Assembly (NCBI GenBank): GCA_947247005.1
Contig: OX365948.1
Span: forward strand, 52,807,401 to 52,871,400
Direction of reading: 5' to 3'
DNA from: Spisula solida
Lineage: Eukaryota > Mollusca > Bivalvia > Venerida > Mactridae
Length of the DNA: 64,000 bases
Under the pieces are notes generated by a model. The model worked only from the letters and a program-made list of their open reading frames with translations. It had not been told where the DNA came from and did not search any database. Positions 26,901 to 41,900 of this stretch are shown piece by piece. The position numbers and the translations under genes were made by a program. Each line of letters opens with the position of its first letter. Position 1 is the stretch's first letter.

Positions 26901-29900
26901 CATGTAATTTCTTCTTCTCCTGGTCAGTTAACTGTCTAGGCACGGGTGGAGGGGCCCTGGGTAACACTTCTAGAGCTCTCTGAGCTGAAAGATCAGAATA
27001 TTATCTGCACTCATTGATCAATAAACACTACCATATATTTTAGATTTTTCTATGTTATTAAATAATTTTGTACGAAAAGCTATCAATTTATAAAGCCATC
27101 AGCCTTCGTGATTAATTCCTATGCATATGAACTCTAAACTGTGATTTAGTATAGGATTGTTTGTTACATTTAATACAGGGTGAAATTTCATTGAAAACTG
27201 ATCAGTGATTCAGGGGTGTCAACAGAGCCAAATTAAAAATCCTGAAAATCATACGCGGTCGACCAATTTTGCTATTCAGCAAGATCCTTCAACCACATTG
27301 ATTCCATATTTAATTCAGCTTGTATTGAATAAAATCCTTCAGAGAAAATTAAATTGACCATAACTTTGCTATTTCTTCCGATATTTTCATCAAATAACTT
27401 CTATTCTGGTCAGAAAATATAGCTCTTCAGGATAGCTAAATCCAAATTAATCTGGGCTGGTATTTATAAAGCATCTTAGTGGAAAACTTAAATATTTTGA
27501 CTTAAGTAAAAAATTTACAATGCACATATTTCCTGCAAATTGAAGAATAGTTCATGTTTCCAAAGTGATTATAGTAGCTCTCTACATAATGCATAGAATG
27601 TATGTAAATAATTCATAATCAGAATTGTATTATTTAGCTGATACACTGGAGGAAATTTTAAGATTTTTAAGATTTTAAGAAAATTCTTAGTTTTCTACTA
27701 AGATGCTTTATAAATACCGGCCCAGGAATATTGACACCTCTGGTGCTTACAGAGTATCAGTTTCAACTTAAAATGCGACTAAATAGCCCCACCCTCTATT
27801 CTTGTTTTCTGAGAATAATTTACCAGCAAGCTTTCTTGTGGCTGGAGGTTTTGCTGCCTGGTTCAGTATCAAATCTTTGAAGTATTCACGTCTCTCTTCA
27901 CTGTTAGGGTTTCTCATACTAACAACTTCCTCACAGAACTCATCAAACAAATCTTGTACCTAAATAAACAATACCAAATTACAAATGTATTCAAACAACG
28001 GTAACAAATTAATACTTATACTTTAACAGGGGTCTTACTAAGGAATGATGCCCAATCCTGAAAATAAGCCATAAGCACACATACCTACACCAGACCCCTG
28101 TTTCAAACATTGTTCTATTGTTAAAGTTCAGCATATGAAAATTCAAATGACCATAACTCAGCCAATACTTGGCAACTTTTATTTTCTGCAGTAAAGTTCA
28201 TTCCTTCAAAGCAGCAAATCTGAATTTTGGATTATTCCAGCATTGTAGGACCCCTGTACAAATTCATTCAAACAATCTTATTAAATATTTAAAATTTTGC
28301 ACCCATAGTGGGATTTATACGTGTACTGTACGGCACCATCTATAACAAACTACTTGTAAAACATGCATGTCCTTGTAAAACATGCATGTCCCCAAGTGAT
28401 CATTTATGTTAAAGTTTGTGATTACCTTGACTATTCAGAACAGAAGAAAACAAAGAAAACAACTTACCGAGTAATCTAAATCTGTGAAACTCTCCTCACT
28501 GGTTGCCAACAGCAACACCGGACTACTGGGGTCAAGGTCGTGTATCAAGGTTAACAACGTAGATCTGACCGTCTCCCCGACTACTGACCACCATTGATTG
28601 ATATGTGGTAGATATATAATACTAGGTGCTGTACGTCGTGCTTCACGAAATATCTGAAACATAAATAAAGTAATATTAAATTAGTAACAGGATTCCAAAG
28701 TTATTATGTCTTATGTTTGTTGGTTTATTCGGGTTTAATGCTGTTTCTCAACAATTTTTCAGATATATGGGATTCAATTCTCGTAATCAGTTTTCCTGAA
28801 CCGTTTTCTAACTAGTACTAACTTCGCCTTCCACCAGGATCAGCAGCTTCTCACATGTGGATATTATTTACATTGTCATGACTTGACGCGTTTGGGAATC
28901 AAATCCTGATCGCTTGGTTACAGAACTGGCTTATACTTCATGTAAATTTTGACCTACAAAGAAATCTACCGAGAAAGAAACAAATCGAAGATATTTCCGG
29001 AGGCCAAATGTCATAAAAATCAAAATCCCCTAACTTTATGACTCGCAGAAATATCTACTAATATAATATATTACATACAGTAAACTAAAATAGTAGCCAG
29101 TATAACTTACATGAGCACACGATTCTTCAGGAGATCTTGCACTGCATGCAAACAAGGCGGATATGTCCAATGTATGTACAGGTAATTGTTCTAGATAGTG
29201 AATCACAGCTGGTGCTAGATGGGTGGTCTGACCCTGATCTTTGTTCCCTGATAGTAATAATCTCGGTCTATGTGTACTGGGGTGACGACACGCATAGCTG
29301 AAATATTATATAACACACTATAGATAATAAACCACTAAATGCATATGCGGACCAAAATCCGATACACTCAAATAGTTCTTACGGAAACTTCTGTTTGCCT
29401 GAAAATGGTGATATGCCTTGACAAAATGGAACTAGAATCATCTTATTGGGTGTTATTGGTATTGTATACATGGAATTGAATAAGTGAATGTGTTTCAACT
29501 TGAATATTTTGAGATTTTGACATATTTGACAAAGCGAAAGTAGAGTAGGGAAAAACCCACATTGGATCGGTCCGCACGTCTGTAAAAAATTGTCTACCGC
29601 CTTTGACGAACACAATATTTCTTATATTAAACATGACCCCCTGTTTTTTGGTGTTATTTTGTAGCTGGAACATACTGCTTTTCAATGATATAGGTCTGTG
29701 AACTGGCCATAGACTTTAACCTGATATAATCTGGGGCTGACAAATGTCATTTTACATTGAGCTAAAGAACAATTTTATTTAGTGGTTTGTGACCTATAAG
29801 AAAAGCATGTTTATCCAATATATCAACTCTGATTTCAATCAAACACATTTACAAAATTTAGAAACTAATTTACGAAATGTCTGGATTCCCTCACTTGCCA

Positions 29901-32900
29901 TTTGACCATTTCAAGGACCATAGCTCAACTACACATGCTGGCTAATATCCCTATAAAGTTAGATGATTGTAGCTCAAATACTTACAGTAACAACCAACAT
30001 AAACAAAATTTCATTATTTTCAAGGGCCACAACTCAGCTAATACTTTCTTCAGAAATAAGTTTAAATACGTTTTTTTGTAGTTTCAGGTGTAGAATGAAA
30101 CCCCAGACATAGGGTAAACATACCTTTTATAAGTCATAAAAGACTCAGGTGTTTCTGGAATGTTGGATTTTCTTCTCTTATCAATCTTTTGTTCATATAT
30201 ACTACAGTTTTTGTCCTCATCATCACTACAGATCTCGGCAGCTTCAAGTTGAGCATCGGCTGATCCTGCAGTCTTCTCTGTCACTGAAATAATACACACA
30301 TGTTGTATTGACGGCCAATTATAAAGTCATAAGCATTAACAAGGATCTAGTTGCATGTGTGGAGTTTTTTTGAAGAGTTATGACACTTTAATGACATTGT
30401 TTACATTTAATTGTGTTCACCTGTTGAAGGTCGGTTTGAAGAACTTATATTAAACTCGTTGAGGAAAAATTAAGCCTGCCAGAGGCTTGCTCAATAGAAT
30501 TTCCAAAACTTGTATAACAAGTAATTAAGAATTGCAATCAATACAGAAGTCCCCTACCAGTTTTAAGCCATTTTCAATGTTTCTGTTGCCATAGCTTGGA
30601 AACTGTTTGAGTTATGATTTTTTGATGGAATGACGGACTGACTGATGGACGGAGGGCAAACCTATAGTCCCCTCTGGTCAAAAACCTGTAGGGGACTAAC
30701 AAGAGATGTTTGTAAAACACGTATGCCCCCATGGCAGCGCAATAGTCAGAAATGGTCAAGGTCACTGTGACCTTGACCTTTGACCTCAAAATCAATAGGG
30801 GTCATCTACTGTTGATGACCAACCTCCATGTAAAGTTTGAAGATCCTAGGTCAAAGCGTTCTTAAATAATTGAACGGAAACCAATTAAATAGTCAGAAAT
30901 GGTTAAGGTCACAGTGACCTTGACCTTTGATCTACTGACCCCAAAGTCACTAGGGGTCATCTACTGTTGATGACCAACCTCCATGTCAAGTTTGAAGATC
31001 CTAGGTCAAAGCGTTCTTGAGTAATTGAACGGAAACCAATTAAATAGTCAGAAATGGTAAAGGTCACAGTGACCTTGACCTTTGATCTACTGACCCCAAA
31101 ATCAATAGGGGTCATCTACCACTGATGACCAGCATCCATGTCAAGTTTGAAGATCCTAGGTCAAAGCGTTCTTAAGTTATTGAACGGAAACCATTTTATA
31201 CGACCGACAGACAGACAGACCAGACCGACCGACCGACCGACATGTGCAAAGCAATATACCCCCTCATCAAAGATGGGGGGCATAATAAAAGTTTGTATTA
31301 ATTGACAACTTGTGATAGATCCTCAATGTATTGAATAGTTACTTTCAAAGTTCCAGTTGAATATTGTTACTGGGAGTGATTAGATTGTATTCTAAAACCA
31401 ATGACTGTTATTGAAGTTTAGTTGCAACATAGTTACCTGGTGCATCCAGATCAGACAGCTGCATTAAGACAGATGGGAATATACCATTCATTGTTCCCAT
31501 AATGCCTACAAACATATTCTGCAGTAGAGGTGCAACTTTGGAGTCCAATGCTCTAGCGGGGGATGTTACAGAACGCTGAGATGCTGGAACCAGTGATTGC
31601 ATAGCGTTGTAAAAATCCTTGGCATTTATATTGATTGAAGTAACATCAATTTGTAATTTTTCTGACGAGGTATAGATCTGTGGATAGCGTCGTCTGAGAG
31701 CAAGTAACGCTACTTCTGTACACAGAGCCTTCATATCAGCACCACAGTAACCTTAAAATGAAAATAAATTGGTAAATTTATAATAACATACACGACGGGC
31801 ATTCAAAAACTGAAATCACAAATATAATTAAATTGGATTTTATCAACAAGCATGGGAAAAACACAGCAGGCAATTGTGCAACATTGCAATGGATTTTCGT
31901 TCCTGGACGCCCTTTCAAAGAATTTAAATTTTAATTGAATATACACCAAATATTAATCAAGGTTTCAGTTGACAATGAAAGGATTTAATTTTGGTTGTAA
32001 TAATATTGCAAGTATTGCAATTTTGCATAATTCAATGAATTTACTTGAAAACCTCTGACAAGCAACCTTGACAAATAAATGGGCAATAAACAGACCCATT
32101 TTATCATTACACTGTTTACCAAGTGGGTCACCAATACTGATTCTGATTATCAATATGACTAACACAGTAAATTTGACCCAATTCTATAGATAAACATGTT
32201 CACTGCATTTCATGATTAATATACCTACCAATACATTTTTCAGCGACTTCTGATACAAACTTCTCACAGAGTTTAGGATTCCATTCTTTGGTATGAATCT
32301 TCAGTATCTGACTTCTTGCCTAAAATAGCCAAAAACAAATGAACAAACAAATTGAGGAATACAGACTGACAAAGGACATTCAACAATCTTTTGGCTAAAA
32401 GCTCACCTTGAGCACTCAAGTGGGTTAAAAACAACATGACTTATTTCATTTACTCTTCAAATATTGTATTCAAAATATAAGGCAGGGGTTCTACTGAACC
32501 ACAATACCCAATCCTGGAATGATTTTGAAATTTGTTTCTGTTGCTTTTAGCACACACGCCTACACCAAAACTCAGTTCAAACATTTGTCATTTTGTTAAA
32601 ATTTAGCTTATGAAATTTCAAATGACTATAACTTTGTCAATTCTAGGTTTTTGTTCATCAAATAACTTTTACTTTCTCCAGAAAAGTTCCTCGTTTCTTA
32701 TACTGCAAAACCAGATTTCTGGATTATTCCAGAATTGTATGATCCCTGTATTAGGGTTAAAAACAGATTTCTTTTACTATACAAATATAAAATTCAAAAT
32801 ATCAAACACATGTACTCGTACCTGCACTGATGGGAGTGGAAACAGAAATTCCCTGTCAAATCGACCAGGTCTTCTTAAAGCTGGATCTATAGAATCTAAT

Positions 32901-35900
32901 CTATTTGTTGCACCAATGACAACAATTTCACCACGACTGTCCAGACCATCCATCAATGCGAGTAATGTGGAAACTATAGAACTATGTATCTGATCTTGAC
33001 GACTAGAACGTACAGGTGCTAGACCATCGATCTCATCAAAAAATATAATCGAAGGTCGGGTTTGGTACGCCTGAAAATAAATGCATCCATACAGTGTGTT
33101 AGCAGAAGTCTTCAGCTATCTTCAATGGTGTTTATCATTTGTTTATTCCAGCAGGGGTGTCAACAGGGCCACATTTAAAATCAGGAAAATTGTATGCGGT
33201 TGAACATTTTTGCCAAACAAGAGGCCTTCAATGACATTATTGTCTTAATAAACACAGTTTGTATCGAAGAAAATCCTTCAGAGCAGATTAAATTTACCAT
33301 AACTGGGCCATTTCTTGAAATATTTTCATCAAGTAACTTTTATTTTGGTCAGACGGCATTGTTCTTTCAGGAATGATAAATCCGGAATTCCGGATAAATC
33401 AGGAAAATTGACACCCCTGATTCCGGTTAAAAGCAATTTATCAACAATTTTTCAGTTATATACTACAGCAGATTCACCTAACCAGTTTTCTTGGACTTTC
33501 TCCTAGCCATAACTGACTTACCCTCCATGTGTGGAGGAAAATCAACAGTGTTGTCAAATTATTTCTTCAATGAGTGCTAACAAAATATACTACTTTAATA
33601 ACATTTTGTCTCTCATTTAAATACCTGATTAAAAGATAAATTGATAAGTGAATTTACTGAAATAGAGAATTAGTTTAATGTGATTACAGACTTAAAGTTT
33701 AAGATGTAATTTATTAGAGAGGAACAATTTAACAATTAACAGTGTACACATGTATCTAGTAGTACATGTATCTATTTCATCTTCGACATTTCTGCATTAC
33801 ACCTTCATTATGATAAATTTTATATACTTAACAACATAACAACGAATGTGACCAGATGTAAACATACTCATTGTTTCAATTAAACTACGACAATGAATTC
33901 ATAACATTTCAGGTCACTCGAAGCGCCAACATACATTTGGCTTCGCAAACATATCCCAAAATCATAACAGAATCCCTTGTATAATGTTACCTGATCAAAC
34001 AACAGTCTGAGTTGTCTCTCGGACTCTCCTACCCATTTACTCAGACAATCAGCACCTTTCCTCATATAGAACGCAACACGTTTTTCATCTGTACTACATT
34101 CATTGGCTAATGCTCGAGCCATCAATGTTTTACCAGTACCTGAAAATCAAAAGCCGCTTATAATAATTTATTTTAAGTCGATTCCAACTTATATTAATCA
34201 CTCTCAACACCTCATTTTGATATCATCCATCACCAAAGGTTACGAAAGAAGAGAAGTTTCTTTTATGGTGAGCATCTAGCAATGGAATTACTTGTACCAT
34301 TTTTATTTTGTCTTTAGTATGACATGGCCTGGATCGAACCTGGGACATTCCGCTGTCGAAGCCAACACTCTACCAAGATGCTATTGAGGAAGCAGTAAAT
34401 ATATTCAAGGTCAAAATATAAACATCCATCAGTATATAATGTAATGGGATATCAGATTTTTAATGCGGTATCACACATGCACATGTCTTATCTGAAGTTC
34501 TGTGAGACAACTTACCACTCAAAAATTGAGTATAGTAGACATATATGCAAACAATAAAAGTGAGTAAGCTTAAAGGTTAGAAACCACCAATAGTAGGCCC
34601 CAATTTTTTACATCTTTTAGTCTATGGCCAGCAGGAAGACATATATCATTATAAAGAAGTACCTTTGAGCTTCAAAATAATACAATAAAAAAGGGGGGTC
34701 ATGTATCTTCTAAGAAAAATTTTGTCCATCAAACATGGTCTACCTATTTTTACACATGTCCTGACTGATTCAATCCGGGTTTTACCCTATTCTACTTTCA
34801 CTTTGGTATCAATGTAAGAATACCAAGATATTCCAGATTTTCCAGTTTCACTACATAACATGCATATTTACATTTGCATTTAAACTCAAATTCATCACTC
34901 CAGTGCACACTTGTCAAGAAATATCCCCATTTACAGGCAAGCCAAAGTTTTTTTAAGGACTACTTGAGTGTATCACCATTTGGCCCGCGTAGGCATTTTG
35001 TGGTTCTTTACCTAAAGCAAGGTTACAGACTCCCAACTGATTCTTGTGTGACTGTTGTGTCCATCCCATTTCTATGATTAAAGGAAAAAGTACACAGTCT
35101 GTTTTACAAACTTCATGCAATCTTACCAGGTGGTCCATAAAACAACACTCCTCTCGGAGGGGCAATTTTGAAACGTTCAAATATTTCTGGATACATTAGA
35201 GGAAAGACAACCATCTCCTTTAATGCTCTGACATGTTTTCCTAATCCTCCAACACTGCTGAATGTTATCTGAAAGAATAAACACATTTATTTCCTTTATC
35301 ACCATTTATTACACACCTGTGCACTTTCTACAGTGCCATGAAAACGTAATGCACAGTGACGTCATATGACATTGTAATCTTTGATTATTATGATGACCTC
35401 ACAGACATTACTTACATTTATCACATAACCTGCGGTCCAGGAGTGCTATAAATATCGTTCGGCACTCCCAGACTGTGCAATAAAACTGCGCTAATTGTAC
35501 CGCTGAATTTTGGCTAAAACTTATGCAGCGTACATCATCCTTTTGAACAATAATGAGCGTTTTCTAAGGTTATGTGATAAATAGAATCTTGCATGAGTGC
35601 TCATTACATACGAGTTTTATTAAACTCGTCGACAAAAACAATATGACACTCGGCAAAGCCTCGTGTCATACCATTTTGTCCACTCGTTTAATAAAACTCG
35701 TATGTAATGAGCACTCATGCAAGATCCTCTATATATCAAGCACTGTATATAAGCGAAGTCAAGAATGAATGTCTTATTAAAACGATCTTATTCGTCTTAC
35801 TTTAAAGGGCAGATAGTACATGATTTGCCAGCACTTTATCAAGCCAGAATCGAAACCAATATAGAATCAGGGGTTCTACTGAGGCATAATGCCCAATCCT

Positions 35901-38900
35901 GAATATAAGACGCAAGTCTGTTTCGAATGCCATTACCACACATATCTACACCAACACTCAGTTTCAAACATAGTTCTATTGTCAAAATTTAGCTAAAATA
36001 TTTAAAATGACCATAACTCAGTCAATACTTGGTATTTTTTATCAAATAACTTTTATTTTCTGCAGAAAAGTTCATTCTTTCCATTGCAGCCAATCCGGAA
36101 TTCCGGATTAATCGGGAATAATAGGACCCCTGTATAGAATGCTTTAAACCATATTCAAGTGTCCAACGGGCAAATTGGGAATGACCATATTCTTGAGCAT
36201 ACATGTATGTGCATGATATTTTGAATATGATTTTTTTTCATTGAATCTTCTGCCCTTTTTTTATCTGCGTCCAATACACAGCTGCATGAAATACTTTGGG
36301 GGTGAATAGAGTCATATAGTAAAACTTACAGATTTGTCAATATTCATAGGATCAACATCAGCCAGACTAGAACCAATCTTCTGTCTATCTCGTAATACAT
36401 TGGATCTGGTAATATCATCAGGGTCAAAGTTCATTGGTAAACATCTGTAAATAGATTGGAGAGCATTATTGTACATGTTAGTTCATGAAGTATGCAGAGC
36501 AACACCACCAAAAAGTAAAGTAGATGTTATCTGTCTGGATTTTAACCACAGTACATAGTTCAATGAGGTCTTATTCCGTACAGAAAATTTTTTTATCACA
36601 TAAATAAAGTGATTTTCTATGTGAGAACAAATGACGGAACAATGTTCTCCAACACGCGTGATAACAAATGCGTGACGTCACCAGCTTTTTGGTGGGAAAA
36701 CGTCGTCAGCTTAAATTCATTATTGTTGATGTTGTTTTGACTAGGTAACTATGGTAATGTGAAAAAGAATCCATTAATAATTTCAGCCATTTAATCACAC
36801 TAAGTATCTGCACAAAATAATAGACATTAAAACAGTTGTCAATCAATAACTTAGTATAAACAAAGTAACAGTAAATTGTAACATACATTCCAACTAATTC
36901 ACTTGAAAAGCTTCGACAAGCAACTGAATATTTTCTCTGGTGTAGTGTCAATTAAGAGGTATTAATGTACAACATGACTAAAACAATGGTGTGTACCTTT
37001 GTCTAGCTTTCAACATGCTTTTAGCTTTTCTTCTCTGGAACCTGTCCTCATCACTGCTGCCAGAGTCACTGGATGAGGAAGACGTAGAACTGGATCCATG
37101 GAATGCACGCCGCCTTCTGACATAAATAGTTCAATAACCTTTATTATTATAATTGCAACCAGAAATGCTTCCACATGACACAGGGGTTCCATTTGACTCG
37201 AGAGTAGGGGTTTTGCTCCTTGAAATTTCCAAAAAGCCACTTTTTGACCCTCAAGGTTTTGGTTTGAAGGGTCATTTTCTCTTAAAATCATGGGTTTTTT
37301 GCCTATAAAATGGTAAATCAAAATGACCCTTCAGATTCAGAATCTAGTGGAACTGATGTCCCAACCGACAATTTGACCATGTCAAGGGCCATAACTCAGC
37401 TATTATTGGACAAATCTGAATTGAAATACATCGTGTAGAACTACACATGTAGACTTATATTCCTATAAAGTTTGATGACTGTAGTGCAATTACTTTTCAA
37501 GTTACTTATAACACAATATCTTGAGATGGACAGAGTCAGACTGAATGACTGACAGACTGACAAGAGCAAATCTACATGCTCCATTGCATTCAGAAATTTT
37601 ATCAAGAACAAAATGTGGAAACAATGGGACAATTTTGACATTTGACCCCAGAATCAAATTCTGTGCAGCAATTTTGGTTTTTAATACTTTGTAATACAAG
37701 ACGATAGAATGAAAACCTGACAGACTCACTGTACACTGAGTAACTGAACCTTAAACATGTGTATGAATGACACAAAATGCACTTAAGTACTATCAGGGTT
37801 CCCACAAATATTTTAAGACAAAATTCCCTGACTTTTCCCTGATTTTTCCCTGACTTGAGAGCAGTTTTCCCTGACTTTTTCGCGCGATGGGACCTTTTTG
37901 TTCGAGCGAAATAGCTCATAAGAAACAGTGAAAAGGAGGTTGTATTTGCTTTATATGGAACCAAAAAGTTTCAGATAGCAGTTTTAATGTTGTTGATCAA
38001 CATAAAGTAATCATAATGTAAAATTATCCCGAGCGAGCATGGATTTTTTTTTCAGTTTTCGGTATTTTCTTCACAGGAAATGACACTTATCGAGATCTTT
38101 AATGAAGAATTCCCTGACTTTTCCCTGACTTTTGCTCAATTTCCAAATTTCCCTGACTAATTTCAAAATTCCCTGACTTTTCCCTGACCTTGAAAAAATT
38201 ATGTTTTTCCCTGACTTTTCCCTGACCGTGGGAACCCTGACTATTGGTGTTAAATGTTTTCTTTTAATGTTACATGAGCCGCCTTTAACAATTTGATTAT
38301 TTCTCACAAAATGAGTAATTGTATTGATGTAAAACATTAGGAACAAAGATGGAATTAACCTCACAAATTTTTGCACTAGTGTTCTAGTTTGTAGTAAACT
38401 CAATCTGCACAAGCAGTAGAAGCTTTCTATCAATATAAATTGGAAAATATTCTCTACAGAAGAAAATCAATATAATGGGCACATGGGAGGCAGCAGTTCT
38501 GCAGAATTAGATGCTAGAATTAATGTCAGGATTGGCAGCTAAAATGCACCGCTATCAGATTTGTAGGAGCAGAATATCAGTGGAAACAATGTCATGTTGC
38601 AACAATATCAAAAGCAGAGAATTTTTTAGCAACAGGAGCATGGCTTTATTGGTTTCCAAAATTCAAATGGTTCACTTTTAATGCAGCAAAGTACAACAAG
38701 CACACAATAGAAGTTTTCTATTGGGTAGAAGTGCTTCTACTAATCCTACAGACACATAATAATTTAAGCTTTCTAATTGATACCTTTACCTATTATTTGG
38801 TCCCTTTTAATATTTAGGATTTTTTATGTGAGACGAGTACTAAATTAATTCATTCAGAAAATCAAATGCCCTTCAATGAAACTGTTTTGTAGGAGCACAT

Positions 38901-41900
38901 AAGACATATATGCTGTATTCATTTGACTTAATAATTAAAGTTTGTTAAAAGCAATGTAATTATTTACTTGTTTATTGGACCCCTGCGTTTTCTAGCAGGT
39001 GACATGTAGGTGGGTAGTTTTTGTGGTCGATGACGTCTTGCAGGGGAATGTGGGGATGATACTTCATCTTGGAAGAAACGACTTTGTATTCTTTGTCTCT
39101 TCTCTACAAACATAAATGTGTTCATAAATTACATGTCGATACTAGTAATTCATGCAAATTAATACAAATTACATTTATAGAAATCAAAGAAAATTGTGCC
39201 ATAAACATGCCTAAACGCTGCTGGCAAAGATATTGAAATACACCAGTTAGAAGATTTAGTTCCTGAGGCTACAATAGGTTAGAACATTTCGATAATTTCG
39301 ATACTGGATTTGAATTTTTTATATGCAATCTAGTAGGGTTTTGACACAAATTTACATGTCTTCAACAAAGGACCATAACTCATAACTACTAACATTCCTG
39401 AAATATGCTAAACTAGACTTGGATTGAAATCCGACCAATGAGTGAAGAAAAACTTATTTTTGACCATTCAAGGGCCATAACTCTGATGATCATCTGACAA
39501 ATTATTCCAAGCAATATGTACAACTAAACAAACTATGCAGGTGAAGTTTTCTTAAAACCCGACCAATGATTCAGGAGAACTAGTGCACACAAACTTGGTA
39601 TATATATTACCTTGAATTGGTGCAATATAATGTTGTGTCCTAGGTTTATTTTCACGAAGGTTGTATGATCTTCTTGTTCGTTTCTCTTCCGATTTATCAT
39701 CATCATCGTCTTCATCATTTTCCTCGTTGCTGTCTTCTTCCTCTTCGTCATTACCTTCATCACCATCATTATCATCACCAACATCTGTAGAGAATATCAC
39801 AAACACATCAATGATTTTCTCTAATGAGAAACATTAGTGGCAGGGTTCCATTTGACTCAAGAGGAGGGGTTTTGAGCCTTGAAAGTTCCAAATAGCCACA
39901 TTTTGACCCTTTTTTTGGTTTGAAGGGTCATTTTCTCTTAAAATCATGGGTAATTTGCCAATAAAATGGTGAAATTTAGTCAAAATTATCAAAATAACCC
40001 TTCAGATTCACAAGCTAATGGAACCCCTGTAGTGACATATGAATTGTCTCCCTTGCCATTTCTCTAATGAGAGAAATTAAACTAGTCATACATAAATTGT
40101 CTCCCTTGCCAGAATGCATAAGGTAGACACGGTTTTCATTATTAACCAATTGTCGATAGAAAATAGAATTTAATATTGTTGGGATTGGTTTTTTTTAAAA
40201 CAAGAGGACCCAAAGGGCCCTAGGTCATTCACCTGTGCACAGTGATCATGTTATTTTAACAAATCATGACAAAAATGTCAAATTTGTAACATGGTCACCC
40301 AAACACTATTTCTGTAAAATTATTTTACACGCTTTTTCTAAGATTTGACTTAGTGACCTAGTTTTTGACCCAACATGATCTAGTTTCAGGCTTGACCTAG
40401 ATTTCATAGAGATAAACATTCTGACCACGTTTCATTCAGATTGGGCCATAATTGTATCCTCATGGTGTTCACAAGCGATTTCTAAGATTTGACCTAGTGA
40501 ACTAGTTTTTTAACCATGCATGATCTAGTTTCAACCTTGACCTAGATTTAATACAGACAAACATTCTGACTAAGTTTCATGAAGATTGGGCCATAATTTT
40601 GACATGTGTTCATAAGCTTTTTCTAAGATTAGACCTAGTGACCTAGCTTTTGACCACGCATGATCTAGTTTCAACCTTGACCTAGATTTAATACAGACAA
40701 ACATTCTGACTAAGTTTCATGAAGATTGGGCCATAATTTTGACATGTGTTCATAAGCTTTTTCTAAGATTAGACCTAGTGACCTAGCTTTTGACCCCCAC
40801 ATGATCCAGGTTCAAACTTGACCTAGATTTCATAGAAATAAACATTCCGACCAAGTTGAATGATGACTGGGCCATAATTAGTGATCCGACGATTGTCGCT
40901 GACAATCAAACAATCGTCGCTGTAATGTTGAAATAGCCGACTATCGATAATGAATCAGAACAATCGATAGTCGCCAGTAAAAGGCTTCCAGATGAACGAA
41001 CCCGTGATTCCACAATCCTATTCAAAAACTCCGCCTACCTATTCCTATACCATTTCTATCGGAAGGAGGAGTCTATCGACTAATATTGTCTCTAGAACTA
41101 TTTTCCGCGGATTGATTTACATTGTAGTTGTCTGTGGCCGTAAATATAAACAATTAAGTGTCCAGATCGAGATTTGTTGTTTTTACGTTCGAGTCAAATC
41201 GGGTAGCCGTAATTAAACGATAAGGTCGTGTAAGTAACCAAAATATTACAAATTGATACTTTTGCTGTCAGTAACAACTGGAATTATGTTACTTCCGAAT
41301 GTCATATATTTTCACGATATTGAAATAAATACCATGTAGTAGCTTTTTAATGCATCAAGAAGTGTTTATATCCATGCAAATACGTATATTTATATATTAT
41401 TTTGGTCTTCTGAATCTATAGAGGTCTTACAGCCTTGCTTCAGATTATCCATTTAAATGATTTTGGTTTTAACTAAACTTTGTTATAAAATCTAAATAAC
41501 TTGAATAAGGCTTTATTAATGTACAAATTAACATTGATTAAAAGCAATAAAACCTTCTTGGTTAATTTAAAAGGAGCTGCATATTAGATAAAGTGTTTTA
41601 ACGCTTTAACATCCATGCATTGAGGAAGGGCTCCTGTGTTTTAGGAAAGGATACTCAAACCATTGTGTTATTAGGGGCCTGTGACAGGGGTTATTGGGTC
41701 TAGTGACACCCCAGTTTTGATTAATTGCTCTTGTTATATAATTTCAAAGGGCCACTGAACCATTTAACTGGAGTAGCTAGAAACGTAATTTTCTTTTGAG
41801 TTTTCGATAGCATAATCGATTAATCAATCGATAGTGAAATGAAAATTCGATTCGATTATTGATAGTAATTTTGGTCCGATTTTTGAACACTAGCCATAAT

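Noticed and set aside
37602..38433. Two 120-codon minus-strand frames
   Set aside because: They lie in a TIR element made of 'ttccctgactttt' repeats inside an ATAD2 intron.
39533..39784. Met/Lys-rich 83-codon frame over ATAD2 exon 7
   Set aside because: Alternative frame of the acidic coding exon; the acidic frame matches ATAD2 and fits the splice phases.
40992..41216. 74-codon frame inside the hAT-like element as a transposase remnant
   Set aside because: Too short and lacking any hAT transposase motif.
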